The position numbers were made by a program, and so were the translations under genes. Positions 17,511-25,682 of a stretch of 64,000 nucleotides of DNA are shown in pieces (the first letter of the stretch is position 1; the number at the start of each line of letters is the position of its first letter). Under the pieces are notes generated by a model, which saw only the letters and a list, made by a program, of their open reading frames with translations, made no database searches and had not been told where the DNA came from. The stretch comes from Truepera radiovictrix DSM 17093 (GTDB lineage Bacteria > Deinococcota > Deinococci > Deinococcales > Trueperaceae). The stretch spans positions 1,183,001-1,247,000 of the forward strand of contig NC_014221.1 of assembly GCF_000092425.1 (NCBI RefSeq). Direction: 5' to 3'.

Positions 17511-18068
17511 ATGATCAGCGTAACGGAACTGCGAAACGGCACCAAGGTCGAGATGGACGGCGGCCTGTGGGAGTGCCTCGACTACCAACACCTCAAAATG
17601 GGCCGCGGCGGCGCCAAGGTCGTGACGAAGTTTCGCAACCTCGAGAGCGGCGCCATCGTCGAGCGCACCTTTAACGCCTCGGAAAAGCTGCAAGACATCT
17701 TTATCGACTACCGCAAGATGCAGTTTCTCTACTCCGACGGCGACACCTACACCTTTATGGACACCGAGACCTACGAGCAGCCGACCCTGACGGCCGAGCA
17801 GATCGGTTCGTCGGCAAAGTTCCTCAAGGAGTCCATGGAGGTCACCGTCGACTACTACGGCGACAAACCGCTCAAAGTCACCCTGCCCAACGTCGTCGAG
17901 CTCACCATCACCCAGACCGACCCGGGGGTCAAAGGCGACACCGTCTCGGGAGGGTCGAAACCGGCCGTGCTCGAGACCGGCGCGACGGTCGCCGTACCGC
18001 TCTTTATCGACCAGGGTGAAACGGTGCGCATCGACACCCGCACGGGCGAGTATCTGGGGCGGGCGTGA
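17511..18068 (+). CDS. efp: translation elongation factor P
   Basis: A 185-residue tRNA-mimic that binds between the P and E sites and relieves ribosome stalling at polyproline. The KOW-like N-terminal domain holds the tip loop LKMGRGGAKV (near residues 29-38), with Arg rather than Lys at the tip. This differs from E. coli, where a Lys is beta-lysylated, and no modification enzyme is adjacent. The OB-fold domains follow, with the C-terminal signature LPNVVELTITQTDPGVKGDT. GGAGG lies 6 bases before ATG 17511, so I rejected the longer in-frame start at 17448. It heads the operon-like run to accB and accC, an order also seen in Firmicutes. Confidence 0.95.
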   Translation: MISVTELRNGTKVEMDGGLWECLDYQHLKMGRGGAKVVTKFRNLESGAIVERTFNASEKLQDIFIDYRKMQFLYSDGDTYTFMDTETYEQPTLTAEQIGSSAKFLKESMEVTVDYYGDKPLKVTLPNVVELTITQTDPGVKGDTVSGGSKPAVLETGATVAVPLFIDQGETVRIDTRTGEYLGRA

Positions 18069-18113
18069 TCGCCCCCAAAGCGCGGCTACAGGGGGGCGAC
18101 GAAGGGGTGAGGC

Positions 18114-18590
<477 letters not shown>

Positions 18591-18643
18591 CGCGCGGGGG
18601 CGACGTAGCGATGGTAAAAGCTGCTCACTCTCCAAGAAAGTCG

Positions 18644-18702
18644 GTAGTCAGCCGTCAGAAGTCAGCGTGGACCTCGCCTACTGACTTCTGGCTCCTGACT
18701 AC
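18644..18702. repeat. palindromic element between accB and accC
   Basis: Two 22-nt arms (18644-18665 and 18681-18702) are reverse complements at 19 of 22 positions and enclose a 15-nt loop. The stretch is visibly poorer in G+C than accB and accC. The arms are built from near-repeated GTCAG/CAGAAG units. It resembles the dispersed GTCAGGAGCCAGAAGTCAG-type palindromes found in several bacterial genomes. It ends 9 bp before the accC ATG and would place a stable hairpin in the accBC mRNA. Confidence 0.8.
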
Positions 18703-18711
18703 TGGATACTG

Positions 18712-20049
18712 ATGTTTAAAAAAATCCTCATCGCCAACCGCGGCGAGATCGCTCTGCGCGTGCTGCGCGCCGCCCGCGAGCTCGGGATCAAGACCGTCCA
18801 GGTCTACTCGACCGCCGACGAAAACTCGCTCCCCGTGCTTCTAGCCGACGAGTCGATCTGCATCGGCCCCCCTGCCTCGGCGGGGTCGTACCTCAACGTG
18901 CGCAACCTCCTCTCGGCGGCGCTCGTCACGGGCGCCGAGGCGATCCACCCCGGGTACGGTTTCCTCAGCGAAAACGCCGAGTTCGCGCAGAAGTGCGAGG
19001 AGCACGGCATCACCTTTATCGGGCCGCGCCCTGAAAACATCCGCGCGATCGGCGACAAAGCGAGCGCGCGGCGGGTCGCGCAGGAGAGCGACGTGCCGGT
19101 GGTGCCGGGTTCGGGGGCGCTCGCCTCACTAGACGAAGCCAAGGCGTTCGCCGCCAAGATCGGCTACCCCGTGATCCTTAAAGCCTCGGCCGGGGGGGGC
19201 GGGCGCGGGATGCGCATCGTGCGGAGCGAAGAGGAGCTCGCGCGCAACCTCGCCAACGCCCAGGAGGAGGCGCGGGCGGCTTTCGGCAACGGCGAGATGT
19301 ACATGGAGAAGTTTTTGGAGGAGCCGCGCCACGTCGAGATCCAGGTGTTCGGCGACGGCGAGGGGCACGTGATGCACTTTTTCGACCGCGACTGCTCGAT
19401 CCAGCGCCGCTACCAGAAGGTTCTGGAGGAGGCCCCGAGCACGCTTGACACGGCGCTCAGGCTCGAGATCGCCGAGGCGGCGGTGCGGCTCGCGCGCCAC
19501 ATCAACTACCGCGGGGCGGGCACCTGCGAATTCCTCGTCGACCGCGACGGTTCGTTCTACTTCTCCGAGATGAATACCCGCATCCAGGTCGAGCACCCCG
19601 TGACCGAGATGGTCACCCGTTTCGACCTCGTGCGCGAGCAGTTTCGCGTCGCCGCGGGGGAGGGGTTGTCGCTCGCGCAGGAGGACGTGACGGTCTCGGG
19701 CCACGCCATCGAGGTGCGCGTCAACGCCGAGGACCCCGACCGCGACTTTCGCCCCTCGGCCGGGACCTTGACCGACGTGCACTGGCCGGGGGGGCCCGGC
19801 ATCCGGGTCGACTCGCACGTCTATGCGGGGTACCGCATCCCGCCGCACTACGACTCGCTGGTCGCGAAGATCATCGCGTGGGCGCCCACGCGCGACGAGG
19901 CGATCGCCCGGATGCGGCGGGCGCTGCAAGAGACCGTGTTAGAGGGCATCAAGACCACCATCCCCTTTCACCTGCGCGTGTTGGACAACGCGTTTTACCA
20001 GCGTGGGGCCGTCTACACCACCTTCATCGCCAAACGGATGCAGGGATAG
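18712..20049 (+). CDS. accC: acetyl-CoA carboxylase, biotin carboxylase subunit
   Basis: ATP-grasp enzyme of 445 residues that carboxylates the biotin on AccB using bicarbonate. It starts at once with the family motif KKILIANRGEIALRVLRAARE. It then shows HPGYGFLSENAEFA, FIGPRPENIRAIGDKASAR, the ATP loop KASAGGGGRGMRIV near residues 158-171, the catalytic EAPS segment, and MNTRIQVEHPVTE with the essential Arg/Glu residues. Length is normal. There is no obvious Shine-Dalgarno sequence, because the palindromic element ends just upstream. That may lower or modulate translation relative to accB. Confidence 0.96.
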   Translation: MFKKILIANRGEIALRVLRAARELGIKTVQVYSTADENSLPVLLADESICIGPPASAGSYLNVRNLLSAALVTGAEAIHPGYGFLSENAEFAQKCEEHGITFIGPRPENIRAIGDKASARRVAQESDVPVVPGSGALASLDEAKAFAAKIGYPVILKASAGGGGRGMRIVRSEEELARNLANAQEEARAAFGNGEMYMEKFLEEPRHVEIQVFGDGEGHVMHFFDRDCSIQRRYQKVLEEAPSTLDTALRLEIAEAAVRLARHINYRGAGTCEFLVDRDGSFYFSEMNTRIQVEHPVTEMVTRFDLVREQFRVAAGEGLSLAQEDVTVSGHAIEVRVNAEDPDRDFRPSAGTLTDVHWPGGPGIRVDSHVYAGYRIPPHYDSLVAKIIAWAPTRDEAIARMRRALQETVLEGIKTTIPFHLRVLDNAFYQRGAVYTTFIAKRMQG

Positions 20050-20082
20050 GGCTCAATGGATAGGGCTACACGAGGAGAGACC

Positions 20083-20505
20083 ATGCGCGACCCTGACCCC
20101 CCACCCCCCTCCCCGACGGGCGCGCCCCTAGCGACCCGCGACTTAGACCTCGATATCGCTCAGGACGTGCTCTACGGCATCGCGCAGCTCGCTTTGGAGG
20201 GCGTCCACGGCGTCGTCCCGGCCTCCCCGCCCGCCCGCATGGGGGAGCTACTCACTGGACGCCGCACCAAAGGCATTGAGATAGAGCGCACCGGCGACGG
20301 ACTCGTGGTTAACCTCAACGTGCACATGCGTTACGGGCTCGAGATCCCCAAAGTCGCTGCCGAGGTGCAGCAGACCGTGCGCGAAGCGATCGCCTCGATG
20401 ACCGGCATGCGGGTGCGGAGCGTCAACGTCACCGTCGAGAAGATCGACCCCCCCGAGGAGCCCGCAGCGCCCCCCGTAGTGCGTGAGGACGCCGGCCGTG
20501 GCTAG
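20083..20505 (+). CDS. Asp23/Gls24 family protein
   Basis: A 140-residue small alpha/beta protein of the Asp23/Gls24 (DUF322) family. Seen: TRDLDLDIAQDVLYGIAQLALEGVHGVV at the start, GIEIERTGDGLVVNLNVHMRYGLEIPKVAAEVQQTV in the middle, and VRSVNVTVEKID at the end. Gram-positive homologues are membrane-anchored stress proteins. YqhY of Bacillus, encoded in the same accBC-nusB context, influences acetyl-CoA carboxylase activity, so a similar role is plausible here. I chose ATG 20083 because GAGGAG lies three bases upstream; an in-frame ATG at 20056 is less likely. It overlaps nusB. Confidence 0.85.
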   Translation: MRDPDPPPPSPTGAPLATRDLDLDIAQDVLYGIAQLALEGVHGVVPASPPARMGELLTGRRTKGIEIERTGDGLVVNLNVHMRYGLEIPKVAAEVQQTVREAIASMTGMRVRSVNVTVEKIDPPEEPAAPPVVREDAGRG

Positions 20506-20995
20506 GCGCCGCGCTCGCGAACTGGCGTTTCGCGCCCTTTTCCAGTCCGAGCGCGGCGGCGAACCGCTTTTAGAGGTCTGGGAGGGCATCCGCGACGACG
20601 TTACCGAGCAGCCGCCCGACGAGGCGGAAGAGGCCTACGGCGACCCCTTGGAGGAGGAGGGGTTGGCGTTCGCCGAGCGGCTCCTGCGCGCGTTTCACAC
20701 CCACCGCGAGGAGGTCGACGCGCGGCTCTCTGAGGCGCTCGAGGGGTGGACGTTCGCGCAGATGGCCCAGACCGACCTCGCCGTGCTCCGCCTTGCTCTG
20801 ACCGAGATCCTCTTCGAGCCGGAGGTGCCCAAAGAGGTCACCATCGAGGTGGCCGTGCGCATCGCCAAGCGCTACGGCGGCGAGGAGTCGGGCCGCTTCG
20901 TCAACGGCGTGTTGGGGCGGCTCTACCGCGAGGTGCGGGGCGACGCGCCAGGCGGCGAAGGTGCCTCCCCCCTCGCCGACGCGGTGCGGGAGTAA
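20498..20995 (+). CDS. nusB: transcription antitermination factor NusB
   Basis: An all-alpha RNA-binding protein of about 165 residues. With NusE (S10) it binds boxA in rRNA leaders and prevents premature termination. Seen: RRRARELAFRALFQSE at the N terminus, WTFAQMAQTDLAVLRLALTEILF in the centre, and EVTIEVAVRIAKRYGGEESGRFVNGVLGRL, the characteristic C-terminal core. An acidic insert (about residues 30-50) lengthens it relative to E. coli NusB. GTG 20498 overlaps the Asp23 gene's end; GTG 20483 is an alternative. It is followed immediately by folD. Confidence 0.92.
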   Translation: MARRRARELAFRALFQSERGGEPLLEVWEGIRDDVTEQPPDEAEEAYGDPLEEEGLAFAERLLRAFHTHREEVDARLSEALEGWTFAQMAQTDLAVLRLALTEILFEPEVPKEVTIEVAVRIAKRYGGEESGRFVNGVLGRLYREVRGDAPGGEGASPLADAVRE

Positions 20996-20996
20996 G

Positions 20997-21854
20997 GTGA
21001 GCGCCACGACGCTTGACGGCAAAGCGGTCGCCGCGCGGCTCAGCAGCGAGCTCCGGGCGACGTTGTCCACACTCCCCTTTAGCCCGCAGCTCGTCGTCGT
21101 GCGCGTCGGGGAGGACCCGGCGAGCGTGTCGTACGTGCGCGGCAAGGACCGCACGGCCAAGGCGCTGGGCTTACGCTCACGGGTCGAAGCGCTTCCGGAG
21201 GCTACCGACCAGGGGACCCTGATGCAGCTTGTGCAGGCGCTGAGCGCCGACCCCGACGTCGACGGCATCTTGGTTCAAGACCCCTTGCCGCCCCACCTGA
21301 GCATCCGACCCGTACAGGAGGCGATCGACCCCGCCAAGGACGTCGACGGTTTTCACCCCGTCAACGTCGGGCGGCTCTGGAACGGCGAGGAGGCGCTCGT
21401 GCCCTGCACCCCGGCTGGGCTCGTGCGCATCATGGACCACTACGGTCTCCCCATCGCGGGGCGAGAGGTGGTGATCGTTGGGCGTTCGACCTTGGTGGGC
21501 AAACCCGCCGCCGCCCTCTTTTTGGGGCGCCACGCCACCGTGACGGTGGCGCACTCCAAGACCCGTGACCTGGCTACCGTGACCCGCCGCGCCGACATCT
21601 TGGTGGCCGCGGTCGGTCGCCACGCGCTCATCACCCCCGAGATGGTCAAACCCGGGGCGGTGGTGCTCGACGTCGGCATCAACCGCGTAGACGGCAGACT
21701 CAAGGGCGACGTGCACCCAGGCGTCGCTGAGGTCGCGGGGTACCTGACACCCGTGCCCGGCGGCGTCGGCCCCATGACGGTCGCTATGCTCATGCAGAAC
21801 ACCGTCACCGCAGCGTTGCGGCGCCGCGGGGACGGGCCCGTGGGGGTGCGGTGA
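20997..21854 (+). CDS. folD: methylenetetrahydrofolate dehydrogenase/cyclohydrolase
   Basis: A bifunctional 285-residue enzyme that interconverts 5,10-methylene-THF and 10-formyl-THF using NADP, feeding purine and formyl-Met synthesis. The catalytic segment SYVRGKDRTAKALG, with Tyr and Lys, lies near residues 49-62. DGILVQDPLP and the folate-site PAKDVDGFHPVNVG follow. The Rossmann loop VIVGRSTLVGKPAA lies near 158-171, and the family end motif TPVPGGVGPMTVAMLMQNT is present. GTG 20997 follows the nusB stop by one base. Its TGA overlaps the next gene (GTGA). All active-site signatures are intact. Confidence 0.95.
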   Translation: MSATTLDGKAVAARLSSELRATLSTLPFSPQLVVVRVGEDPASVSYVRGKDRTAKALGLRSRVEALPEATDQGTLMQLVQALSADPDVDGILVQDPLPPHLSIRPVQEAIDPAKDVDGFHPVNVGRLWNGEEALVPCTPAGLVRIMDHYGLPIAGREVVIVGRSTLVGKPAAALFLGRHATVTVAHSKTRDLATVTRRADILVAAVGRHALITPEMVKPGAVVLDVGINRVDGRLKGDVHPGVAEVAGYLTPVPGGVGPMTVAMLMQNTVTAALRRRGDGPVGVR

Positions 21855-22951
21855 CGCCGCCCATCCGTCTCTTTGACATCACGCTGCCTCACGAACTGCA
21901 GCTCGAGCTCGAAGCGCGGGTGTTGGAGACGCTGCGAACGGGCGCGTTTATCCTGGGCGAGCGCGTCGCGGCATTTGAGCGCACTTTTGCCGCCTACAGC
22001 GGGGCGGCTCACGCCGTCGGCGTCGCCTCCGGGACGGACGCGCTCGTGTTGGCGCTGCGGGCGCTCGGCATCGGGCCCGGCGACGAGGTGATCGTCCCGG
22101 CGCTCTCGTTTTACGCTTCGGCCGAGGCCGTCCTGCTCGTCGGCGCGGAGCCAGTGCTCGTCGACGTCGACCCGCACACCCTGACGCTCTGCCCGGAGGC
22201 GGCCGCGGCGGCCCTCACGCCGCGCACCAAAGCGCTCTTGCCCGTCCACCTCTACGGCGTCCCCGCCGACATGCCCGCGCTCGCCGCGCTCGCCGCGCAG
22301 CACGGCCTCAAGATCATCGAGGACGCGGCCCAGGCGGTGGGCGCTACCCTGAACGGCCAGCCCGTCGGGAGCTGGGGGGACGCCTGCTGCTACTCCTTTT
22401 ACCCCACCAAAAACTTGGGGGGCGCGGGCGACGGTGGTCTCGTCACCACGCCGCACGAAGCGGTCGCGGCGCGCGTTCGGCTGCTACGCGTTCACGGCAC
22501 CACGCGGCCGTACTATCACGAGGCGGTCGGTTACACCTCGAGGCTCGACGCGCTGCAGGCGGTCGTCTTGAGCGCTAAGCTGCCCTACTTAGAGGCCTGG
22601 AATGCCCGCCGCCGCGAACTGGCGCGGCGCTACGACGCCGCGCTAAGGGCGCTCCCCGTGCGGCTCCCGCGCCACCAGGGGGGGGTGTATCACCTCTACG
22701 TCGTGCGCGTCCCCGAGCGCGACCGCGTGATGGCCGCCCTAAACAGCGCCGGTGTCGAGGCGCGCGCGTACTACCCCCACGCGCTCCCCGACCTCCCGCC
22801 TTTAGCGGGTAGAGCATCCGGCCCCTGTCTAGAGGCGCGGCGCGCCGCCGCCGAGCTGCTCGCTCTGCCCATGCACCCCAACCTGCGCGACGACGAGGTC
22901 GACAGGGTCGTGCAGGCGCTCGGTCGGGCCCTCCTCACGCTTTCGCGCTGA
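21851..22951 (+). CDS. DegT/DnrJ/EryC1/StrS family aminotransferase
   Basis: A PLP-dependent sugar aminotransferase of 366 residues, the type that makes amino-deoxy sugars on nucleotide carriers for surface glycans or antibiotics. Seen: GVASGTDALVLALRALGIGPGDEVI (cofactor phosphate region), LPVHLYGVPADM, IEDAAQAVGA with the PLP-stacking Asp, SFYPTKNLGGAGDGG with the Schiff-base Lys near residue 185, and the C-terminal ARAYYPHALPDLPP substrate segment. GTG 21851 overlaps the folD stop. No other sugar-nucleotide gene is in this run, so the substrate is unknown. A strong stem-loop follows the stop. Confidence 0.9.
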   Translation: MTPPIRLFDITLPHELQLELEARVLETLRTGAFILGERVAAFERTFAAYSGAAHAVGVASGTDALVLALRALGIGPGDEVIVPALSFYASAEAVLLVGAEPVLVDVDPHTLTLCPEAAAAALTPRTKALLPVHLYGVPADMPALAALAAQHGLKIIEDAAQAVGATLNGQPVGSWGDACCYSFYPTKNLGGAGDGGLVTTPHEAVAARVRLLRVHGTTRPYYHEAVGYTSRLDALQAVVLSAKLPYLEAWNARRRELARRYDAALRALPVRLPRHQGGVYHLYVVRVPERDRVMAALNSAGVEARAYYPHALPDLPPLAGRASGPCLEARRAAAELLALPMHPNLRDDEVDRVVQALGRALLTLSR

Positions 22952-22962
22952 CCCCCGCTTCG

Positions 22963-22985
22963 TGTGGGCTGTGAAGAAGCCCACA
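22963..22985 (+). terminator. stem-loop ending the efp-folD-degT run
   Basis: Perfect 8-bp stem TGTGGGCT/AGCCCACA with a 7-nt loop. There is no T-tract, so termination efficiency is uncertain. It marks the boundary to the low-GC region. Confidence 0.5.
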
Positions 22986-23059
22986 AGGTCAGCGTGCTAG
23001 GCTTAAACTGTAAGAATCTCGTAAGCCACGGAGTGCCATAGTTGCCTCAGGAGACCTCT

Positions 23060-23998
23060 ATGGACGCGCTAATCAAACCACTTCAACTGCAGCAGACCCA
23101 AAAAGGGTTAATAGTTAGGCGTCAAGGGGAGTGCATAGAGGCTGTAAGCTCGAAGGTAACAGATATTCGCCTGCTTACCGCACATCAGCAAGTAGAGATC
23201 ATTGAAATAAGTTTAAGGAAGGATGCACGTTTAACGCTGGTTCCTAGTGGATCAGCTGTTGAAACATATTATGTTCTAGCGGGTTATCTGACTTGCACTG
23301 TCTCAGATGGACTTAACACACTTAGTGCTGGTGACCATGTCATTGCACAGGCCCTTGAGGAGCCAGCTATCCTTTCCGCAATCACTGAAGCGCGGATACT
23401 TTATGTCACGTCACAGCCTCAGTTTCACGAAATAAGTGAGGATTTAGGGCAACTTCGCAGACTTTCTGTAGAAGTAGAGATGAAGGATGGCTATACCGCC
23501 GATCATTGCGACCGTTTACAAGCATTGTCTTATGCTACGGGCTTAGAGCTTGGCTTAAGTACTAGCAGATTGCGGTTACTTGACCAAGGCGCTTACCTGC
23601 ATGATGTTGGTAAAATTAGCGTCCCTATTGAAATTTTACAAAAACCTTCTTCTCTCACCTCTAGTGAGTGGGATGCTATCAAGCGTCACCCCACCGCTGG
23701 CAGGGAGCTATTAGATAAAACATTTATGAAGGAAGCAGGTAAAATCGTTGAACAGCATCACGAACGTCTTGATGGCAGTGGTTACCCCTATGGTTTAGCT
23801 GGCAGTGATGTGCTCATTGAAGCAACTATTGTGGCTGTGGCCGATACGTATGATGCAATGACCACAGATCGCCCCTATCGCCGCGCGCTATCTCGAGATG
23901 AAGCACTCGCAGAAATACAAAAATACGCGGGTGTACACTATCCCAAAGAAGTGGTGAGAGCGTTTATGTCAGCCATTAAAAAGCTAGAAAAGCTTTAG
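23060..23998 (+). CDS. cupin-HD-GYP domain protein, probable cyclic-di-GMP phosphodiesterase
   Basis: A 312-residue protein. Residues about 30-125 resemble a small cupin beta-barrel (YYVLAGYLTCTVSDG, then the LSAGDHVI turn). The metal-binding His set of enzymatic cupins is not obvious. Residues about 140-310 form an HD-GYP domain, with DHCDRL, the LHDVGKI metal motif, KRHPTAGRELL, and HHERLDGSGYP containing the GYP element. ADTYDAMTTDRPYR follows. HD-GYP enzymes hydrolyse cyclic-di-GMP. ATG 23060 has CAGGAG 7 bases upstream. Base composition and codon use (many TTA, AAA, ATT) differ sharply from all neighbours, indicating transfer. It has its own terminator. Confidence 0.87.
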   Translation: MDALIKPLQLQQTQKGLIVRRQGECIEAVSSKVTDIRLLTAHQQVEIIEISLRKDARLTLVPSGSAVETYYVLAGYLTCTVSDGLNTLSAGDHVIAQALEEPAILSAITEARILYVTSQPQFHEISEDLGQLRRLSVEVEMKDGYTADHCDRLQALSYATGLELGLSTSRLRLLDQGAYLHDVGKISVPIEILQKPSSLTSSEWDAIKRHPTAGRELLDKTFMKEAGKIVEQHHERLDGSGYPYGLAGSDVLIEATIVAVADTYDAMTTDRPYRRALSRDEALAEIQKYAGVHYPKEVVRAFMSAIKKLEKL

Positions 23999-24052
23999 TG
24001 TAGTTATGCAAGGAAGAGACTGTCAAGTGCACAGCTCACCAATTCGTGTGAA

Positions 24053-24086
24053 GAGCGTAAGTGTAAAGTTTTACGCTCGCGTTTTT
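24053..24086 (+). terminator. intrinsic terminator after the HD-GYP gene
   Basis: GAGCGTAA (24053-24060) pairs with TTACGCTC (24071-24078), followed after two bases by TTTTT. The position right after the stop fits. Confidence 0.75.
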
Positions 24087-24098
24087 CTTACCTTGCGC

Positions 24099-24104
24099 TA
24101 GAGT
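24099..24104 (+). promoter_or_regulatory. -10 box TAGAGT for the secreted-peptide gene
   Basis: TAGAGT lies just after the HD-GYP terminator and about 85 nt before the preferred peptide start. The small gene therefore seems to be its own transcription unit. Confidence 0.4.
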
Positions 24105-24189
24105 AAGTCAACGAAGGCGAATGCCAGAGCGTCTTCGCGCGGGGCGCAACTCAGACGTCCCACAACTTATGCACAAGGAGTTGGTGGAC

Positions 24190-24315
24190 ATGGTTCGGAA
24201 CAAAATCGTCGCAATGTTGGTTGTTGTTGGGTTGCTCTTTTCCTCTGCTGCGTTTGCCAATACGTCCGCTTCAAAAACGGCGGTATCGGTTCAAAAATTT
24301 GAGGTCAACAAGTAG
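24190..24315 (+). CDS. tiny secreted peptide of unknown function
   Basis: A 41-residue precursor: MVRNK, a strong hydrophobic core, then AFA, a clear signal-peptidase I site. Cleavage would release an 18-residue hydrophilic peptide beginning NTSASKT and ending FEVNK. The AAGGAG site 9 bases before ATG 24190 favours this start. An in-frame ATG at 24121 would give 64 residues with a charged extension. The gene has its own -10 box and a perfect terminator, so it looks like a real short unit. It shares the low G+C of the HD-GYP gene. I recognise no family. A signalling or toxin-like peptide is only one possibility. Confidence 0.6.
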   Translation: MVRNKIVAMLVVVGLLFSSAAFANTSASKTAVSVQKFEVNK

Positions 24316-24353
24316 CGCCTAAAGCAAATACTGCTAGTTTATAGCGTCAAAGC

Positions 24354-24383
24354 TAGAGCCGAGAAGCCTCGGCTCTATTTTTG
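24354..24383 (+). terminator. intrinsic terminator of the secreted-peptide gene
   Basis: Perfect 10-bp stem TAGAGCCGAG/CTCGGCTCTA with a 4-nt loop, followed by TTTTT. One of the clearest terminators in the window. Confidence 0.9.
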
Positions 24384-24540
24384 TGCATTTTCCCACACCT
24401 ATAACCTCGAGTAAGATTTCCGTCATAGTTGAAGGCGTAAACTTTCTCTCAAGAGGCAGCCCCCTCCGAACCATGCCTCCACCCGCCCCTCACTCCGGAA
24501 CTCTGGCCCAGGACCTGTGAGGGGATTTTTACCTCTACCC

Positions 24541-25623
24541 CTACTTGAACACGCCGTTTTCCTGAAACAGCTCCCCGTCTAGGTAGATCGCCCCACCCTG
24601 CCGCAGGTCGCAGATCATGTCCCAGTGGATCGCCGAGGCGTTCGTGCCGCCGGTCTCCTCGTACGCTTGCCCGAGCGCTAGGTGCACGGTGCCGCCGATC
24701 TTCTCGTCGAAGAGGATGCTTTTGATCGGCCGCTGGATGCGGCTGTTCGTCCCGATGCCGAGCTCGCCCAAGTAGCGCGCGCCCTCGTCGGTGCCGAGCT
24801 GCGCTTTCAGCAAGTCTTCGCCCTTTTCAGCGGTGGCGTGAACGACGCGGCCCTCCCTGAACTGCAGGCGGACGCCCCGCACCTCGACGCCGCGAAGGGT
24901 GCTGGGGACGTTGAAGGTGACCGTGCCTTCGGCGCTACTCTCCAAGGGGCCGGTAAAGACCTCGCCCGAGGGCATGTTGCGGCGCCCGTCCGAGTTGACC
25001 CAGCGGCGCCCACCTACCCGCAGCCGGAGGTCGGTGCCGTCGCCAATGATGCGGACCTCGTCGGCGCGGCTCAGCCGTTCGATGAGCGCAGCTTGCTGCT
25101 CGCGCAGCTCGAGCCACCGCGCGGTGGGGTCGTCGTCAAAGAGAAACATCGCGTCGTAGACGAAGCGTTCAAAGTCGTCCAGGCTCATGCCGGCGTCCTG
25201 GGCGCCCGAGGCGGTGGGGAAGAGGGTGCCGCACCACTTCGTCTTCAGCCGCAGGTTCTGCACGGGGCGGTTGCGCGTCTGCAGCTTGCCGAGCTTTGTT
25301 TTGTCGGCGCTTTGCAGCGCGCGGCTGTTGGTCGGCGCGGCGACCCGAAGCCAGGCGTGCGTGTGCCTTATCTCGGCGAGCTCGAGGGTGGGTTCGGCGG
25401 TGAAAAAGGCTTCCGGCGCGCACGCCAGGAGGTCTTCGGTCAGTTCGGGGTAGCTGACGCGCAGGTGCGGCACGCCGCCCCGCGCGAGCACCGCGCGCAC
25501 GAGCGGCCGCGCGAGCGCCATGGCGGGGGACTCAAGGTTTAAAAGGACGTTCTCGCCCGGTTGCACGTCCATGCAGTACGCCACGAGCAGGTCGGCGTAG
25601 CGTTCGTGAAGGGGGTGGATCAT
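24541..25623 (-). CDS. aminopeptidase, M29 family (AmpS/aminopeptidase T-like)
   Basis: A cytoplasmic cobalt/zinc exopeptidase of 360 residues. Family metal ligands are visible in order: Glu in PSGEVFTGP (near residue 225), Glu in GELGIGTNSRIQR, His in TVHLALGQAY, then the HWDMICDLR segment with His and Asp. This is the M29 metal set of thermophilic aminopeptidases such as aminopeptidase T from Thermus. Length is slightly short of the usual 400-410 residues, mainly in the N-terminal domain. The gene is monocistronic and leaderless. A region with no feature separates it from the low-GC island. Confidence 0.9.
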   Translation of the reverse strand: MIHPLHERYADLLVAYCMDVQPGENVLLNLESPAMALARPLVRAVLARGGVPHLRVSYPELTEDLLACAPEAFFTAEPTLELAEIRHTHAWLRVAAPTNSRALQSADKTKLGKLQTRNRPVQNLRLKTKWCGTLFPTASGAQDAGMSLDDFERFVYDAMFLFDDDPTARWLELREQQAALIERLSRADEVRIIGDGTDLRLRVGGRRWVNSDGRRNMPSGEVFTGPLESSAEGTVTFNVPSTLRGVEVRGVRLQFREGRVVHATAEKGEDLLKAQLGTDEGARYLGELGIGTNSRIQRPIKSILFDEKIGGTVHLALGQAYEETGGTNASAIHWDMICDLRQGGAIYLDGELFQENGVFK

Positions 25624-25629
25624 AGGTCC

Positions 25630-25635
25630 ACCCTA
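25630..25635 (-). promoter_or_regulatory. -10 box TAGGGT of leaderless aminopeptidase
   Basis: TAGGGT on the minus strand, 6 nt before ATG 25623. No ribosome-binding site is seen. Confidence 0.6.
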
Positions 25636-25682
25636 GCACGGGGCGCTGCTAGCGTCGGGCGGCTACAGGGGCGCGTCCCCCG

